Source: JBLNBN01 sp050260015 (lineage in GTDB: Bacteria > Bacteroidota > Ignavibacteria > Kapaibacteriales > UBA2268). Taken from it: 64,000 nucleotides of DNA. Numbering within the stretch: position 1 is the stretch's first letter; each line of letters begins with the position of its first letter. Below the pieces are notes generated by a model, which worked only from the letters and a program-made list of their open reading frames with translations, ran no database searches and was not told the origin of the DNA. Below, one piece after another: positions 35,624 through 45,267 of the stretch. The stretch is from positions 11,534 through 75,533 of the forward strand of contig JBLNBN010000054.1 of NCBI GenBank assembly GCA_050260015.1. Direction: 5' to 3'. Position numbers and translations under genes: made by a program.

Positions 35624-37804
35624 ATGTCGATGAAAGTACTTTATGCCGTTACTTTCGTGCTGCTATGCAGTTGCGGATATGCGCAGGAGCAGCTAAGCCC
35701 ATACTCTGTCGGGGTATTCGGGGGCTATTTGTTGAATAATCATTCGGCGGATTTCAAGAAGATACCGGAATGCCCGAGCTGTTCCCCCGGATTTGAAAGC
35801 GGGACCGGCAACGGGCTTGCCGCGGGGGCTCTCTTCGAGTACAGGCTATTTCCATTCATGTCCTTCGGCGCGCGCGTGGGGTACTACGGCATAAGCGCCG
35901 CGCTCGAGAAAATCGAGCCTACGACATTTATCATAGAAGGACAGGAAACTCCCGGGGAGTTTAAGCATACGCTGGACGCTACCTTTTCAACGATTAGCTT
36001 TCAACCTACTATTAAGCTAACGGCCTTTAACTCGTTAAATCTAAATCTTGGCGTATCGCTTTCATCGCTTCTTTCCAAGGACTACAAGCAACAGGAACAG
36101 ATCTGGAAGCCGGACGGGGTCGGGACTTACGTCGATCCGACGAATAAAGACACATTAAGCAGGATTAGAAACAAGTTTTCAGGCTCCTTTGAGAACGCGG
36201 CCCCAATGCTCTTCGCTCTCAACGGCGGAATTTCTTACACCCTTCCAATGAATAAAGAAAGGAGCTTAACGCTGGAACCGGAAATAAGCTACTCTTTAGG
36301 AATGACGAACTTATTAGACCATCCCGACACAAAAAAGTGGAAGGCAAACTATTTGCAGATCGGCGCTGCCATTCGCTATACATTCCCAGTAGAAAAGGAA
36401 ATCTTGAAGCAGCGCAGGCGCATTGAAAGATTCGACACAGTGACCGTAGAAAACGAGTTAATCTCGGAATCCTACATCGCTCCCGGCCGGGAAAATAGTC
36501 GCGACGATATAGAAATGATAGAGAACGTCGAAGTAACTACTACTACGGTTTCCAGAATCGACACTCTATTCCGTCCAAAAGTGTTTGCGCTAAAGGCAGA
36601 TATTTACGCGGTAGGCGTCGACGCCGATGGTAAGGAAATCCCGAACCCAAAGATCATAATCGAGGAATTTACGTCGAACAAGATGAAGCCGCTTTTGAAC
36701 TATATCTTCTTCGAGGATAATTCTGCCGAAATACCCTCGCGCTACAAGTCGCTTTCTAAAAATGAAGCGGAAAGATTCCAGCTGAACGATCTCTATTCTT
36801 ACGAAACGATAGACGTCTACCACTATATACTTAACATCATCGGTCGTAGGATGAAGGACAATCCTTCAGCTAAGATCACAGTTGTCGGTTGCACGTCGGA
36901 CAATGGTTCTGAAAAAGGCAACCCTGCCCTTGCTACGAACCGCGCCAACGCTATCAAGAATTACTTAACGGGCGTTTGGGGCGTCGAGGCGTCGAGGATA
37001 ATCGACAAAAAACGAAATCTTCCGGAAAAAGCTTCCACCCCGCTCGACGATCCTGAAAAAATGCAGGAGAACCGGCGCGTTGAGATTTACTCGGACAATT
37101 ATGATATTCTATCCCCCGTATATCTTGCCGATACGGCCCGCGCTGCAAATCCTCCAATAATTCGTTTTTATCCCCAGGTCTCGTGCGAGGCGGGGATCAA
37201 ATCATGGGCTATTGCCGCATCGCAGGCGCATAATGGCGACCGCTCCAGTTTTGCGAAAACTGGCTCGGAGGCGCCTCCAAAATCAATCGATTGGGAGGTT
37301 GCCAGCGTTAGCTCCCTAACTCCGAAATATGCTCAGCCGCTTAATTATCATATTGGGGCCGAGGACTCTCGCGGAAAACGGGTCGCATCCGCTAACAAGG
37401 AACTGCCTTTCGAGCTCGTTACGATCAGTCGTAAGCGGGAAAGCGGAGTTAAGGATAAAACAATCGACAGCTATAGCCTTATACTATTCGACTTCGACAA
37501 ATCAGATATAATAGGAACCAATAAGAAGATAATTGACTTCTTAAAGAAGCGCATTACTCCGGAGTCGATTATCACTATAGAGGGTTATTCCGATCGTACC
37601 GGCGAAGACGAATATAATAAAGTTCTTTCCGAAAAGCGCGCAAATTCGGTTAAGAACGCCATCGATAGAAAGGACGCGAAGATCAAGAATATTGGCGAGG
37701 ATAAGCTGCTATATGACAACGACATACCCGAGGGCCGCTTCTACTGCCGCACCGTAGACATTAAAATAGAAACTCCCGTCGAGCAAACGCAAGGTTCAAA
37801 ATAA
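35624..37804 (+). CDS. Outer-membrane barrel with two OmpA-like peptidoglycan-binding domains
   Basis: A 726-residue outer-membrane protein. The signal peptide (YAVTFVLLCSCGYA) is followed by an eight-strand-like barrel to ~265 and a linker with two acidic/arginine segments. The first OmpA-like domain, at ~365-490, has VVGCTSDNGSEKGNP, LATNRANAIKNYL and QENRRVEI. A beta region follows, and a second OmpA-like domain lies at ~625-720 (LILFDFDKS, TIEGYSDRTGEDEYN, LSEKRANSVKN). OmpA domains anchor the outer membrane to peptidoglycan; two in tandem is unusual. It lies directly downstream of the VWA surface protein, a frequent neighbour arrangement. GAGG precedes the ATG; a second ATG at 35630 is possible. 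Confidence 0.9.
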   Translation: MSMKVLYAVTFVLLCSCGYAQEQLSPYSVGVFGGYLLNNHSADFKKIPECPSCSPGFESGTGNGLAAGALFEYRLFPFMSFGARVGYYGISAALEKIEPTTFIIEGQETPGEFKHTLDATFSTISFQPTIKLTAFNSLNLNLGVSLSSLLSKDYKQQEQIWKPDGVGTYVDPTNKDTLSRIRNKFSGSFENAAPMLFALNGGISYTLPMNKERSLTLEPEISYSLGMTNLLDHPDTKKWKANYLQIGAAIRYTFPVEKEILKQRRRIERFDTVTVENELISESYIAPGRENSRDDIEMIENVEVTTTTVSRIDTLFRPKVFALKADIYAVGVDADGKEIPNPKIIIEEFTSNKMKPLLNYIFFEDNSAEIPSRYKSLSKNEAERFQLNDLYSYETIDVYHYILNIIGRRMKDNPSAKITVVGCTSDNGSEKGNPALATNRANAIKNYLTGVWGVEASRIIDKKRNLPEKASTPLDDPEKMQENRRVEIYSDNYDILSPVYLADTARAANPPIIRFYPQVSCEAGIKSWAIAASQAHNGDRSSFAKTGSEAPPKSIDWEVASVSSLTPKYAQPLNYHIGAEDSRGKRVASANKELPFELVTISRKRESGVKDKTIDSYSLILFDFDKSDIIGTNKKIIDFLKKRITPESIITIEGYSDRTGEDEYNKVLSEKRANSVKNAIDRKDAKIKNIGEDKLLYDNDIPEGRFYCRTVDIKIETPVEQTQGSK

Positions 37805-37820
37805 GAGACACTGAAAAATA

Positions 37821-37853
37821 AAACAGGATACCTAAAGAAAAGGTATCCTGTTT
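37821..37853 (+). terminator. Rho-independent terminator
   Basis: A 12-bp perfect stem AAACAGGATACC / GGTATCCTGTTT with a 9-base loop and a T tract (37851-37857). It ends the OmpA gene; the only other gene nearby is on the opposite strand. Confidence 0.92.
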
Positions 37854-38031
37854 TTTTAGTTATTCAAGACCAATACACTGCTGAAAGTCAATCATTAAAT
37901 TACGTTATTCGGCGAATTTGTGCGGGACAGGCAATAAAATACTGCGGAGGCACGCTAGCTCCGTAAGTCGTAAAATATTATTCCCTGTAATTGATATGCA
38001 TATTTGTTAAATCGCCGGAAAAAGTTTTGCG

Positions 38032-38319
38032 TTACTGACCCTTCTTGGGTTCAATTTTTTCAGATAACGCAGCGCCTTTTAATATCGATAATTTACCTTT
38101 GTCAAGTAAATCGTTCCCCATAAGAATCGCTCTCTCGGCGTTATCGATCAGGTTTTGATCCCTTTGATCTATTGTCCTGTCGATAAGTGAAATGGCTTTT
38201 TCTTTTTGCCTTTGCCGATCATCTTCCGATTCTTTGTTAAAAAGACGATTCCTTTCCATAAGAAGGCGTTCTTTTTCAACTAATTCCAGCTCTCTTTTCA
38301 GCAATTCCACTTCAGTCAT
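38032..38319 (-). CDS. Short coiled-coil protein, unknown function
   Basis: A 95-residue, highly charged helical protein (ELLKRELELVEKERLLMERN then DRQRQKEKAISLIDRTIDQ) predicted to form a coiled coil, with no signal peptide or TM helix. AGGAG stands 8 bases before the ATG. A -7-like TATATTTG occurs at 38370-38377. No family is recognised. Confidence 0.75.
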   Translation of the reverse strand: MTEVELLKRELELVEKERLLMERNRLFNKESEDDRQRQKEKAISLIDRTIDQRDQNLIDNAERAILMGNDLLDKGKLSILKGAALSEKIEPKKGQ

Positions 38320-38452
38320 TAGAATTTCTCCTAATAAATTAATAGATGGAACCAGGCTTTTTCTTTATGCAAATATACTAATTTGCAAAAAATATAACTA
38401 ATGATTTTTAATTTTATTGTAGAAATTTAAGCTGTTTACAAAAATCCCAACC

Positions 38453-40648
38453 CTATGGATTCCATTCTAGCTGGAGGACTACGCTACGGGTGGCGGCAAG
38501 GTTGCCGATCATTTCCGTATAGTAGTAATCAAACAAGTTATAAGCGTTCAACGATACCGCGAAAGGCAATCCATACCGTTTACCGTAAAAGATCGCTCGA
38601 GCGTCGAATATTCTTGCATTAACCCGGGCGTCGTAATCCTTTACGGAGTTCAGGTACAAATCTATGCTTTTTACTCTCGACTTAAAGCGATAATCGAATT
38701 GGATCTCGAACGGATCCATCTTATAGCCTACTGTTGAGTACCAAAGGACCTCCGAGCGGTATTTTAGAGTTTGGTCGGTAGTTACGTCCTTTGGATCTAA
38801 ATATGTCAGCGATGAATGAAGCGTAAAATCATTAAATAGCAGTGTAGTCAGCGAGAATTCTATACCCATTATTCTGGCTTTTGTCAGGTTTCTGAACTGT
38901 ATTGAATCGGTTTTTTGTATAAACATCGGCTCTATCAGGTCCTGCATATCGTACCTGAACGCAGAGAAATCAAGCTCGGCGGGAAAGAGCCACATGACGC
39001 CGCGCCAGGCTCCGCCTATTTCGTAGGATTGGCTCAGCTCCGGCTTAAGCCCGGGGTTTCGCTTTACCTTAAATCCGGCGAATCCCGTAGAAACGTATCG
39101 CTCGGCCACGGTAGGCGCGCGGAAGCCGCCCCCGGCATTTGCCCGGATAGTCCATTCCGGGGTAATCGAGTATATCGCTCCGAGCTTGGGAGAAAATTGC
39201 ATTGAATTACCGGCCTCGGCTTCCCCCGCTGATGAGCCTAAATACTCGTTATCAATTCGCCCGCCGGCCGTTAGGGTTAAATTCTTAAGAAGCGTATATT
39301 CGCCTTGCGCGTAAGCTGAAAATATTGATTGCGACCGGTTCCCGTATATCTTTGCAGACACCGTATTGAACAGTCCGTTCAAGCCGCCGGTGATAATTAG
39401 ATTCTCGATTACTCTCGATGTGTAAAGAGCTTCCGCGTTGATCGAGTTGGCGATCGTCTGCCTTTTATCAGGATCGCCCGATTTGCGAGTGTCGTCGAAC
39501 GTCGTAGCAAATTTTCCAAATCTTAGAAGCACGAATCGCTTGTCGTCCAATATGTATTTCAGGTCGCCGAAGAGAGCCAACCGGGAGGTAAGTATTTGCG
39601 CGGAAATATCCGTATTTTCAGGCGGAAAGGTAGCGCTGTCCAGCCCTTTCCAATAGATCCAATCGTCCCTCCGCTCCGTAGCATAACTGCTCGTTACGGA
39701 CAATTCCATTCTATCGGAAGCGTAGTACTTCACTTTTCCATATAAATTATTCCGGTAGGATTTCCCAAACTTTTTCCAGCCGTCGTCGCCGTTTGCTCCT
39801 GCGGTCGCCGTAAATCCAAATTTTCCGACCCGGTTGGAGTACCCGGCGTCAATCGATTTGATCAGGCTATAGTCGTCTCTAAACTGCCATCCATCGAACC
39901 GGGGATGCGTATAGAGCCCGATTGAGGCCCGCGCCCGCGTCGTCGAAACTACCGAAGGCTCCCGTGTAATAACGTTAATCACACCGCCGAGGGCGCCAGT
40001 TCCGTAGAGCGCAGAACCGGTACCCTTTACTACTTCGACTCGTTCGATCATGTAAACCGGGAGCGCGTCGAGCTTTAAGTCCCCGTTGTCCCCCGCTACC
40101 AGCGGAAAGCCGTCCAATAGAAGCTGGCTTCGCGCGCCGATACCAAAAGCGAATCCCTCGGACCCACGGATTATCACGTTATCTTTATTTACTTCCACCC
40201 CGGGAATGTACTGCAGCAATCTATCCATTCGCGTGATCGCTCGCTCGGTAATTGCCCGGGAATCAAATACGGCGACCGAGACGGGGGTTTCTTGTATCGA
40301 TTGAACCCTCTTATTTGCGCTTACGACGAGTTCACCGGTGCGGAAGGGCTGCTCGGCGAGCGCGATCTTCATAAGACTATCGGACGGCTCAACGTCTAAT
40401 AATAGCGTATGGTAACCGATTAGCGAAACGAGAGCTTTATATTTCCTAAGCGGCACGTTTTTTATTTCAAATGTTCCGTTCTTACCGGTGTAGGCGCCCC
40501 ACGGCGTACCCTCCAGCTTAACCGAAACCCCCGCAAGGGGCTTGCTCCCGGCGGTATCCGTCACGACGCCCTTTATGGAGCCGCGAGCTTGGGAGTAAAG
40601 ACTATGCGAAGATAAAATTAATATCAGTAGTAAAAACGTATATTTCAT
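38453..40648 (-). CDS. TonB-dependent receptor
   Basis: A 731-residue outer-membrane receptor. Signal peptide, then a carboxypeptidase-regulatory-like N-terminal domain (IKGVVTDTAGSKPLAGVSVKL, ~23-100), a plug (~115-230; NVIIRGSEGFAFGIGARSQLL, ERVEVVKGTGSALYG, GGVINVITR) and a 22-strand barrel ending in VLQLEWNP with a terminal aromatic strand. It imports a siderophore, cobalamin, metal chelate or glycan; the substrate is not visible from the sequence. The lipoprotein gene ends 41 bases upstream and probably encodes a partner. Confidence 0.94.
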   Translation of the reverse strand: MKYTFLLLILILSSHSLYSQARGSIKGVVTDTAGSKPLAGVSVKLEGTPWGAYTGKNGTFEIKNVPLRKYKALVSLIGYHTLLLDVEPSDSLMKIALAEQPFRTGELVVSANKRVQSIQETPVSVAVFDSRAITERAITRMDRLLQYIPGVEVNKDNVIIRGSEGFAFGIGARSQLLLDGFPLVAGDNGDLKLDALPVYMIERVEVVKGTGSALYGTGALGGVINVITREPSVVSTTRARASIGLYTHPRFDGWQFRDDYSLIKSIDAGYSNRVGKFGFTATAGANGDDGWKKFGKSYRNNLYGKVKYYASDRMELSVTSSYATERRDDWIYWKGLDSATFPPENTDISAQILTSRLALFGDLKYILDDKRFVLLRFGKFATTFDDTRKSGDPDKRQTIANSINAEALYTSRVIENLIITGGLNGLFNTVSAKIYGNRSQSIFSAYAQGEYTLLKNLTLTAGGRIDNEYLGSSAGEAEAGNSMQFSPKLGAIYSITPEWTIRANAGGGFRAPTVAERYVSTGFAGFKVKRNPGLKPELSQSYEIGGAWRGVMWLFPAELDFSAFRYDMQDLIEPMFIQKTDSIQFRNLTKARIMGIEFSLTTLLFNDFTLHSSLTYLDPKDVTTDQTLKYRSEVLWYSTVGYKMDPFEIQFDYRFKSRVKSIDLYLNSVKDYDARVNARIFDARAIFYGKRYGLPFAVSLNAYNLFDYYYTEMIGNLAATRSVVLQLEWNP

Positions 40649-40689
40649 AGAATATTCCAGGTTATTGAGTTATTTGGTCGCGACTCCAT

Positions 40690-41175
40690 TTACTGCACGA
40701 AAGGATTGTGCGGCAAATTGTCGAAATCAAGTATAAGGTCTATTCGCTTAGTTTCGCCGGGCTTTATTATAAATGACGTATGGGTAGTATCCCCGGCGGC
40801 TACGGCGCCATAAACTGCGCCTGGCTTCCAATCGAGCGGCCCCCCGTAATTGATCGCTATGCCGAAGTACATTATTTCCGTAGGAGGAGCTTTTATTTCT
40901 AAAACATATTCAAATTCATCTTTGTCAATAGGAAGCGAGGAGGGAGAAAAATCGGCCTGGCCGGTTAGGATTTGCTCCAATAGATTATTGGCAGGAAAAA
41001 TCCTTAACGCAACGGCACGAAGCTCCTTTAATGAATCTGCCGGAGGTCTCGTCCCCCGAATAGTAATTTTCCCTTTAATAAAAGCTCTTTGGTCGCCTGA
41101 GCGCGGCTCCAGCCCACCCTCGCAAGCCCATGCAAGCATACTCAACGCAAAAATAAGAATAAGCTTAACTCTCAT
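40690..41175 (-). CDS. Lipoprotein partner of the TonB receptor
   Basis: A 161-residue lipoprotein with lipobox LAWAC (cysteine ~18). A transthyretin- or carboxypeptidase-regulatory-like strand (QRAFIKGKITIRGTRP) and a second beta region ending in PGETKRIDLILDFDNL suggest a beta sandwich. It is immediately upstream of the TonB receptor and probably co-transcribed. The function, perhaps ligand capture, is inferred from the position. Confidence 0.82.
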   Translation of the reverse strand: MRVKLILIFALSMLAWACEGGLEPRSGDQRAFIKGKITIRGTRPPADSLKELRAVALRIFPANNLLEQILTGQADFSPSSLPIDKDEFEYVLEIKAPPTEIMYFGIAINYGGPLDWKPGAVYGAVAAGDTTHTSFIIKPGETKRIDLILDFDNLPHNPFVQ

Positions 41176-41322
41176 GTAATAATCACCGGGTTTTAATAAA
41201 ACTACCTTTCAATACGTTTTTGGATTTTTTTTCGTTTAAGATGCTAAAGAACGAAAATAGAGAAGCAAATCGCGCTTTGTTGATTATTTTTGTAAGCGTA
41301 ACAGTTAAAGAAAAGGAATGTT

Positions 41323-41961
41323 TTGGAATCGATCGTAGATTTTCTCTCCCAGTCGCCGTGGTATTTATTCTTAATTGCCGCTTGCTTGATCACGTTTCTT
41401 GAAAACGTATTCCCGCCGTCGCCCAGCGATTCTTTAATAGTATTTATGGGCGCAATGGCTTCGATGGGACACGTCGGTTACGTTCCCCTGCTTTTGGCCT
41501 CGACGCTTGGCTCTACGCTTGGATTTGCGGCAATGTACTGGTTAGGTTCAAAGTTCGATAAAAAAGTAATCCACTCGGGTAAATTCAAGTTTCTCTCGAG
41601 CGAGGGCTTGTTGAAGGCCGAGGATTGGTTTCGCAAGTACGGCCTGTGGCTGATAGTTGCCAATCGCTTTCTTACCGGCACCCGCGCGGTAATTTCCTTT
41701 TTTGCCGGCATTAGCAGGTTGCAGTTTTCCGTTACCGTGGCGCTTTCCGCGATAAGCGCGCTGGTGTGGAATTCATTATTAATTTACTTAGGTTCAGTTT
41801 TTGGCGATAACTGGAAAACCGTCGACTACTATATGTCCCTTTATGGTAAGATTATTCTTCCCATCGCCGTCGTAATTATTCTATTCCTGGCCTGGCGTTG
41901 GTATAGATCTAATTTTGGCCCCCAGAAGCCTCCAAACTCCGGCTCCGGAGAAAATAAATGA
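41323..41961 (+). CDS. DedA family membrane protein
   Basis: A 212-residue polytopic protein of the DedA (SNARE-associated/VTT) family, implicated in lipid-carrier recycling and membrane homeostasis. Family signatures: ENVFPPSPSDSLIVFMGAMA (~28-47), RFLTGTRAVISFFAGISR (~115-133; the conserved R-x-x-P/G-x-R-x-x-x-x-x-x-x-G pattern) and a final TM helix followed by WRWYRSNF. It starts with TTG at 41323: AAGGA is 5 bases upstream, and the ATG overlapping it reaches a stop after six codons in another frame. The 3' end overlaps the convergent CPBP gene by 53 bases. Confidence 0.9.
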   Translation: MESIVDFLSQSPWYLFLIAACLITFLENVFPPSPSDSLIVFMGAMASMGHVGYVPLLLASTLGSTLGFAAMYWLGSKFDKKVIHSGKFKFLSSEGLLKAEDWFRKYGLWLIVANRFLTGTRAVISFFAGISRLQFSVTVALSAISALVWNSLLIYLGSVFGDNWKTVDYYMSLYGKIILPIAVVIILFLAWRWYRSNFGPQKPPNSGSGENK

Positions 41962-42784
41962 TAATCAAATATAGGGTTACGAGGCTGACAATTAATATCG
42001 TTATCGCCGGTAAGAGTTGAAGCAGATCCTTGGTTGAATCCGTCGCTGCCGGGTCGATAAAGTAAGCGAGCACGGAGGCGAAGTTAAACAGGAAATGGAA
42101 TATCATCGCGGGGAATATACTGCGCGTTGAGATTGATATAGCAGCCAGGAGGGCGCCAAGCGCGAATATAGTGAATAAATTAAATGGATTGATATGCAAC
42201 GCCGCGAAAATAGCCGAGGATATTATAATAGCCCTCATAGGCGTCATCCATTGCTCGAGCGTTCTAAGGAATAAGCCGCGGAAAAAGAACTCCTCGCCAA
42301 TAGCGGGCAGAACGGCGATCGTAAACGTCGCGAGCGCAAATTGAGGCGACGCTATGCCGGAAGCCGAGTACTTGACCAGTTCGTCGAAAACGCCCGAATC
42401 GAAGGTATTGAGGACGTTCTCGTATACTCCTGGCATTAATCTGAAAAAGATTGATTGAATTCCGATGTTTATACCCAGGCACGCAAGTAGACCGGCCAGC
42501 CCGATAATCAAATGGAAGAAATGAAACGGGCGTAAACGTAGCGCGGCCTCAAGGGTAAAAGGAGAATAATAGGCGATAAAAACAGCCGGCAGAAGCATCC
42601 CAAAAAAGGTGATCAGACCAAGCATTATTACGTTCGATTGGGGAGCGATAAAATAAAAAACTACTCCGAAAAACAACGAAGCCATAAACATCGATACTAT
42701 TATTACCACGAGCGATCGCCACGCTAGAGCTTTAAAATTATATTTAGCAGGGTCAAATTCGGTCGGTTGCTCGGACTCGATCAT
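41909..42784 (-). CDS. CPBP family intramembrane metalloprotease
   Basis: A 291-residue membrane protein with eight or so TM helices and the CPBP (type II CAAX protease/bacteriocin-processing) motifs: EEFFFRG (~168, E-E-x-x-x-R), then HINPFNLFTIFALG (His ~205) and FHFLFNF (~238). These are intramembrane glutamic/metallo-type proteases; the substrate is unknown. The ATG overlaps the stop of the preceding gene as TAATG, so translation is coupled. The last 53 bases overlap the convergent DedA gene. Confidence 0.92.
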   Translation of the reverse strand: MIESEQPTEFDPAKYNFKALAWRSLVVIIVSMFMASLFFGVVFYFIAPQSNVIMLGLITFFGMLLPAVFIAYYSPFTLEAALRLRPFHFFHLIIGLAGLLACLGINIGIQSIFFRLMPGVYENVLNTFDSGVFDELVKYSASGIASPQFALATFTIAVLPAIGEEFFFRGLFLRTLEQWMTPMRAIIISSAIFAALHINPFNLFTIFALGALLAAISISTRSIFPAMIFHFLFNFASVLAYFIDPAATDSTKDLLQLLPAITILIVSLVTLYLIIIYFLRSRSLEASGGQN

Positions 42785-43512
42785 TAATAAGTTGCTCCAA
42801 TTGTAATAGAAAGGACTATTCCGCCAAAGTTTTTAATTGGCAGCCCCCTGATGCTTTCCAGGCCGTCGCCGCCGAATGGTATATAATAATATCTTAAATT
42901 GACGCCCAGCATCGAGTTCTTCCCAACGCCACCAAAGTTAGCCCCAATACCGCCAAAACCGCCGAACCGAAAGTAGGTCTTAGCGTAGCTCCAGGCGGTG
43001 AACCAATCCACCAACCTACCGACGTTATCTTCGTACGGCGTGGAAAAGATAATCGCAGGGCCGCCACCCAAAAAGACGTAGGGCTTAAAGTTCTCGGAAA
43101 GCGAGTTGCGGAAGATATACTTTTGTACTCCCGCCATAATCGGGATCATAAAAAGGCGATTGACTTTGTCGCGAACGCGCCAATCCTGTACGTCCGGATC
43201 CCACACCTCAAATTCGTCCGTATTTCGCTTCCCGGTAATAAACATTTGTAGCAACAGGGAATAGTCATCGTTTAGATTCCTATTAAAGAACGCCCCGCCT
43301 CCAAACCCGCTCTCGGAAATTGAAATGTCTATCCCCCAGGCGCCTTTTGCGATTATCGCCGGATCGGAGATCGTCCTTAACGGCTCGGCAGGTTCAAATA
43401 TAAAAGTTGTGTCGGGCAAAGGTTTTCGCGGAGCTTCTTCTCCTACCGTGGGCTGGGAGAAAGCAGATGCCCATTGCAAAAAAACGGCGATTATGATTAA
43501 ACTTTTCAACAT
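42784..43512 (-). CDS. Outer-membrane protein, unknown function
   Basis: A 242-residue secreted protein with signal peptide (LIIIAVFLQWASAFSQ) and a beta-barrel-like C-terminus: repeated alternating strands (SLLLQMFITG, KPYVFLGGGPAIIF, FGGIGANFGG), ending in VLSITIGATY with a terminal aromatic, as in outer-membrane barrels. ATG 43512 is chosen because the longer frame would need a TTG start. The stop overlaps the CPBP gene start. Confidence 0.82.
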   Translation of the reverse strand: MLKSLIIIAVFLQWASAFSQPTVGEEAPRKPLPDTTFIFEPAEPLRTISDPAIIAKGAWGIDISISESGFGGGAFFNRNLNDDYSLLLQMFITGKRNTDEFEVWDPDVQDWRVRDKVNRLFMIPIMAGVQKYIFRNSLSENFKPYVFLGGGPAIIFSTPYEDNVGRLVDWFTAWSYAKTYFRFGGFGGIGANFGGVGKNSMLGVNLRYYYIPFGGDGLESIRGLPIKNFGGIVLSITIGATY

Positions 43513-43668
43513 TAATAGGGGTTCCCGCAATGTCGGCTAATTTTGAATTTACAATTTATTCTTCAGGATTAAACGATTTTACTCGCTAAAATTGTAATAG
43601 AGAAGATAGTTTTGTAATTTTACGGTTGCGTCAAACGCAATATTTAAGAAAGTGGAAATGTCTTGCCA

Positions 43669-44463
43669 ATGAAGCTAACCGAGTTGATTGGAATACTCGA
43701 ACGCGAGCTGCCTACCGGGGCCGCAATCGCGGGCGATAGGACTGGATTGCAGCTGCAATCCGGGCGTACGGACGTTAGTTCTATATTAGTCGCTTATGAA
43801 CTAACACCGGCGGTCGTTCGGGAAGCCGTTTCGCTTGGCGCGGATTGCATTATAGCTTTCCATCCCCTTATTTTTACACCGCTTACGGCTATTACTGAAT
43901 TGGATCGCGTAGGCTCTATAGTAACGGAATTGATAAAAAATTCAATAGCTCTTATTGTAGTGCATACTATTTTCGATTGCCACCCGCAGGGAACGAGCTA
44001 TAAGCTTGCGCAAGCGCTGGGATTTAAGCCCCGGGGCCCGATTTTCCCCGACGCCGAAAGGCCCGGGTACGGTATGGGGGTAATTGCAAACTGCCCGTCC
44101 GCCCTGCAAGGTAAAGCCCTGGCTGCGCTTCTGGCTGAAAAGCTCGGATCGCCGGTTAAATATGCCGAGGGAAGGGATTATCCAATTAAGACCGTCGCCA
44201 TTATAGGCGGTTCAGGCGGCTCTTTCCTTGCTGAAATTGAGAATATGGGCTTTGACGCTTTTATTACCGCCGACATCAGCTACCATACGTTCCACCGCGT
44301 GAGCGGGCGAACGTGGCTTTTCGATCCCGGGCATTACGAGACGGAAAGCCTTGTGGCAAGCGCGCTTGCGGATTTATTATTTAATATTCTCCCCGGCGAA
44401 AACTTACTTACAATTAATACGTCTTCTATATCGACAAACCCGGTACGTTACGCGATAGGATGA
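43669..44463 (+). CDS. NIF3-like dinuclear metal centre protein
   Basis: A 264-residue NIF3/DUF34 protein of the short form, without the central insertion of the longer members. Metal-ligand regions: IIAFHPLIFTPLTAI (~64-78), HTIFDCHPQGTSYKLAQALG (the usual HTNLD is HTIFD here), TADISYHTFHRV (~206) and DPGHYETE (~224). NIF3 proteins bind two metal ions; their activity has been discussed as GTP cyclohydrolase I type 2 and is unsettled. ATG 43669 is preferred over a TTG at 43663; the SD is weak. A TAGTTTTG at 43607-43614 may be the -7 element. Followed by the COG1579 gene, a conserved pairing. Confidence 0.93.
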   Translation: MKLTELIGILERELPTGAAIAGDRTGLQLQSGRTDVSSILVAYELTPAVVREAVSLGADCIIAFHPLIFTPLTAITELDRVGSIVTELIKNSIALIVVHTIFDCHPQGTSYKLAQALGFKPRGPIFPDAERPGYGMGVIANCPSALQGKALAALLAEKLGSPVKYAEGRDYPIKTVAIIGGSGGSFLAEIENMGFDAFITADISYHTFHRVSGRTWLFDPGHYETESLVASALADLLFNILPGENLLTINTSSISTNPVRYAIG

Positions 44464-44510
44464 CTTTTTGAAAAAGAATTATAATTTTATTAAATAGACG
44501 GTGAAAATTT

Positions 44511-45248
44511 ATGGAATCTCAAGTCCGTTATCTCTCCCTTTTGGCGCTTATCGATTTACGGCTCGACGAGCTCGCTGAAGATCTGGGAGACCTTCCGGCA
44601 ACAGTTCGGACGCTAGAGGATAAATTAAAGAATCAAAAGAAAATGGTCGACGAGACTAAAGCTATTTTGGAAGAGATTAAGCAGTTCTGCGCAAACGCCA
44701 AAGTTACATTAGTTGAATTAAAGGATAGGGAAGAAAAGCTCGCGAAACAGCAATTTATGGTTCGCAACAATAAAGAGTTCGACGCTATTTCTAAAGAAAT
44801 CGAAACGATAAAGCAGGAACACGAATCGCTTTCCTCGCGCCTCAGAACGGAAGGAATTAAGGAAGACAACCTTAAGCGCATACTTGAGGACCAACAAGTC
44901 GAATATATTAAAGCTGAAAATGCGTTCGACATAAAGATTAAAGAGATGAACGAGCTAACGGGCGACCAAAACGAGGAAGTCGCAGAGCTCCACAAGAAGC
45001 GCGAGCGCGTCATTAAATTCATCAAACCTGAATATTTCGTCGATTACAATCGTATTCGCACAATGCACCGCGACGCATCCGTCACTATTCGCAAGAATAG
45101 CTGCACGGGCTGCTTCAGCGCGGTTCCCGCCCAAAAGATTGTAGAAATTCGCAATAATATCGATTCGCTATTCCACTGCGAGCATTGCGGTAGAATTTTA
45201 ACGCCGGAAGAAATCTCCGTCGACGAATCCGATTTAGACGAAATTTAA
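44511..45248 (+). CDS. Zinc-ribbon coiled-coil protein (COG1579)
   Basis: A 245-residue protein with a long N-terminal coiled coil (residues ~5-170, rich in E, K, L) followed by a four-cysteine zinc ribbon, CTGCF...FHCEHCGRIL (~196-228), and an acidic tail. This family (COG1579, zinc ribbon) is conserved next to NIF3, as here, 47 bases downstream. It is thought to act in RNA or membrane-linked processes, but no function is settled. Confidence 0.92.
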   Translation: MESQVRYLSLLALIDLRLDELAEDLGDLPATVRTLEDKLKNQKKMVDETKAILEEIKQFCANAKVTLVELKDREEKLAKQQFMVRNNKEFDAISKEIETIKQEHESLSSRLRTEGIKEDNLKRILEDQQVEYIKAENAFDIKIKEMNELTGDQNEEVAELHKKRERVIKFIKPEYFVDYNRIRTMHRDASVTIRKNSCTGCFSAVPAQKIVEIRNNIDSLFHCEHCGRILTPEEISVDESDLDEI

Positions 45249-45267
45249 ATAAAATAAGTTCTCAATT

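Noticed and set aside
41220..41402. A 60-codon plus-strand frame
   Set aside because: It overlaps the DedA start region in a different frame and has no recognisable features.
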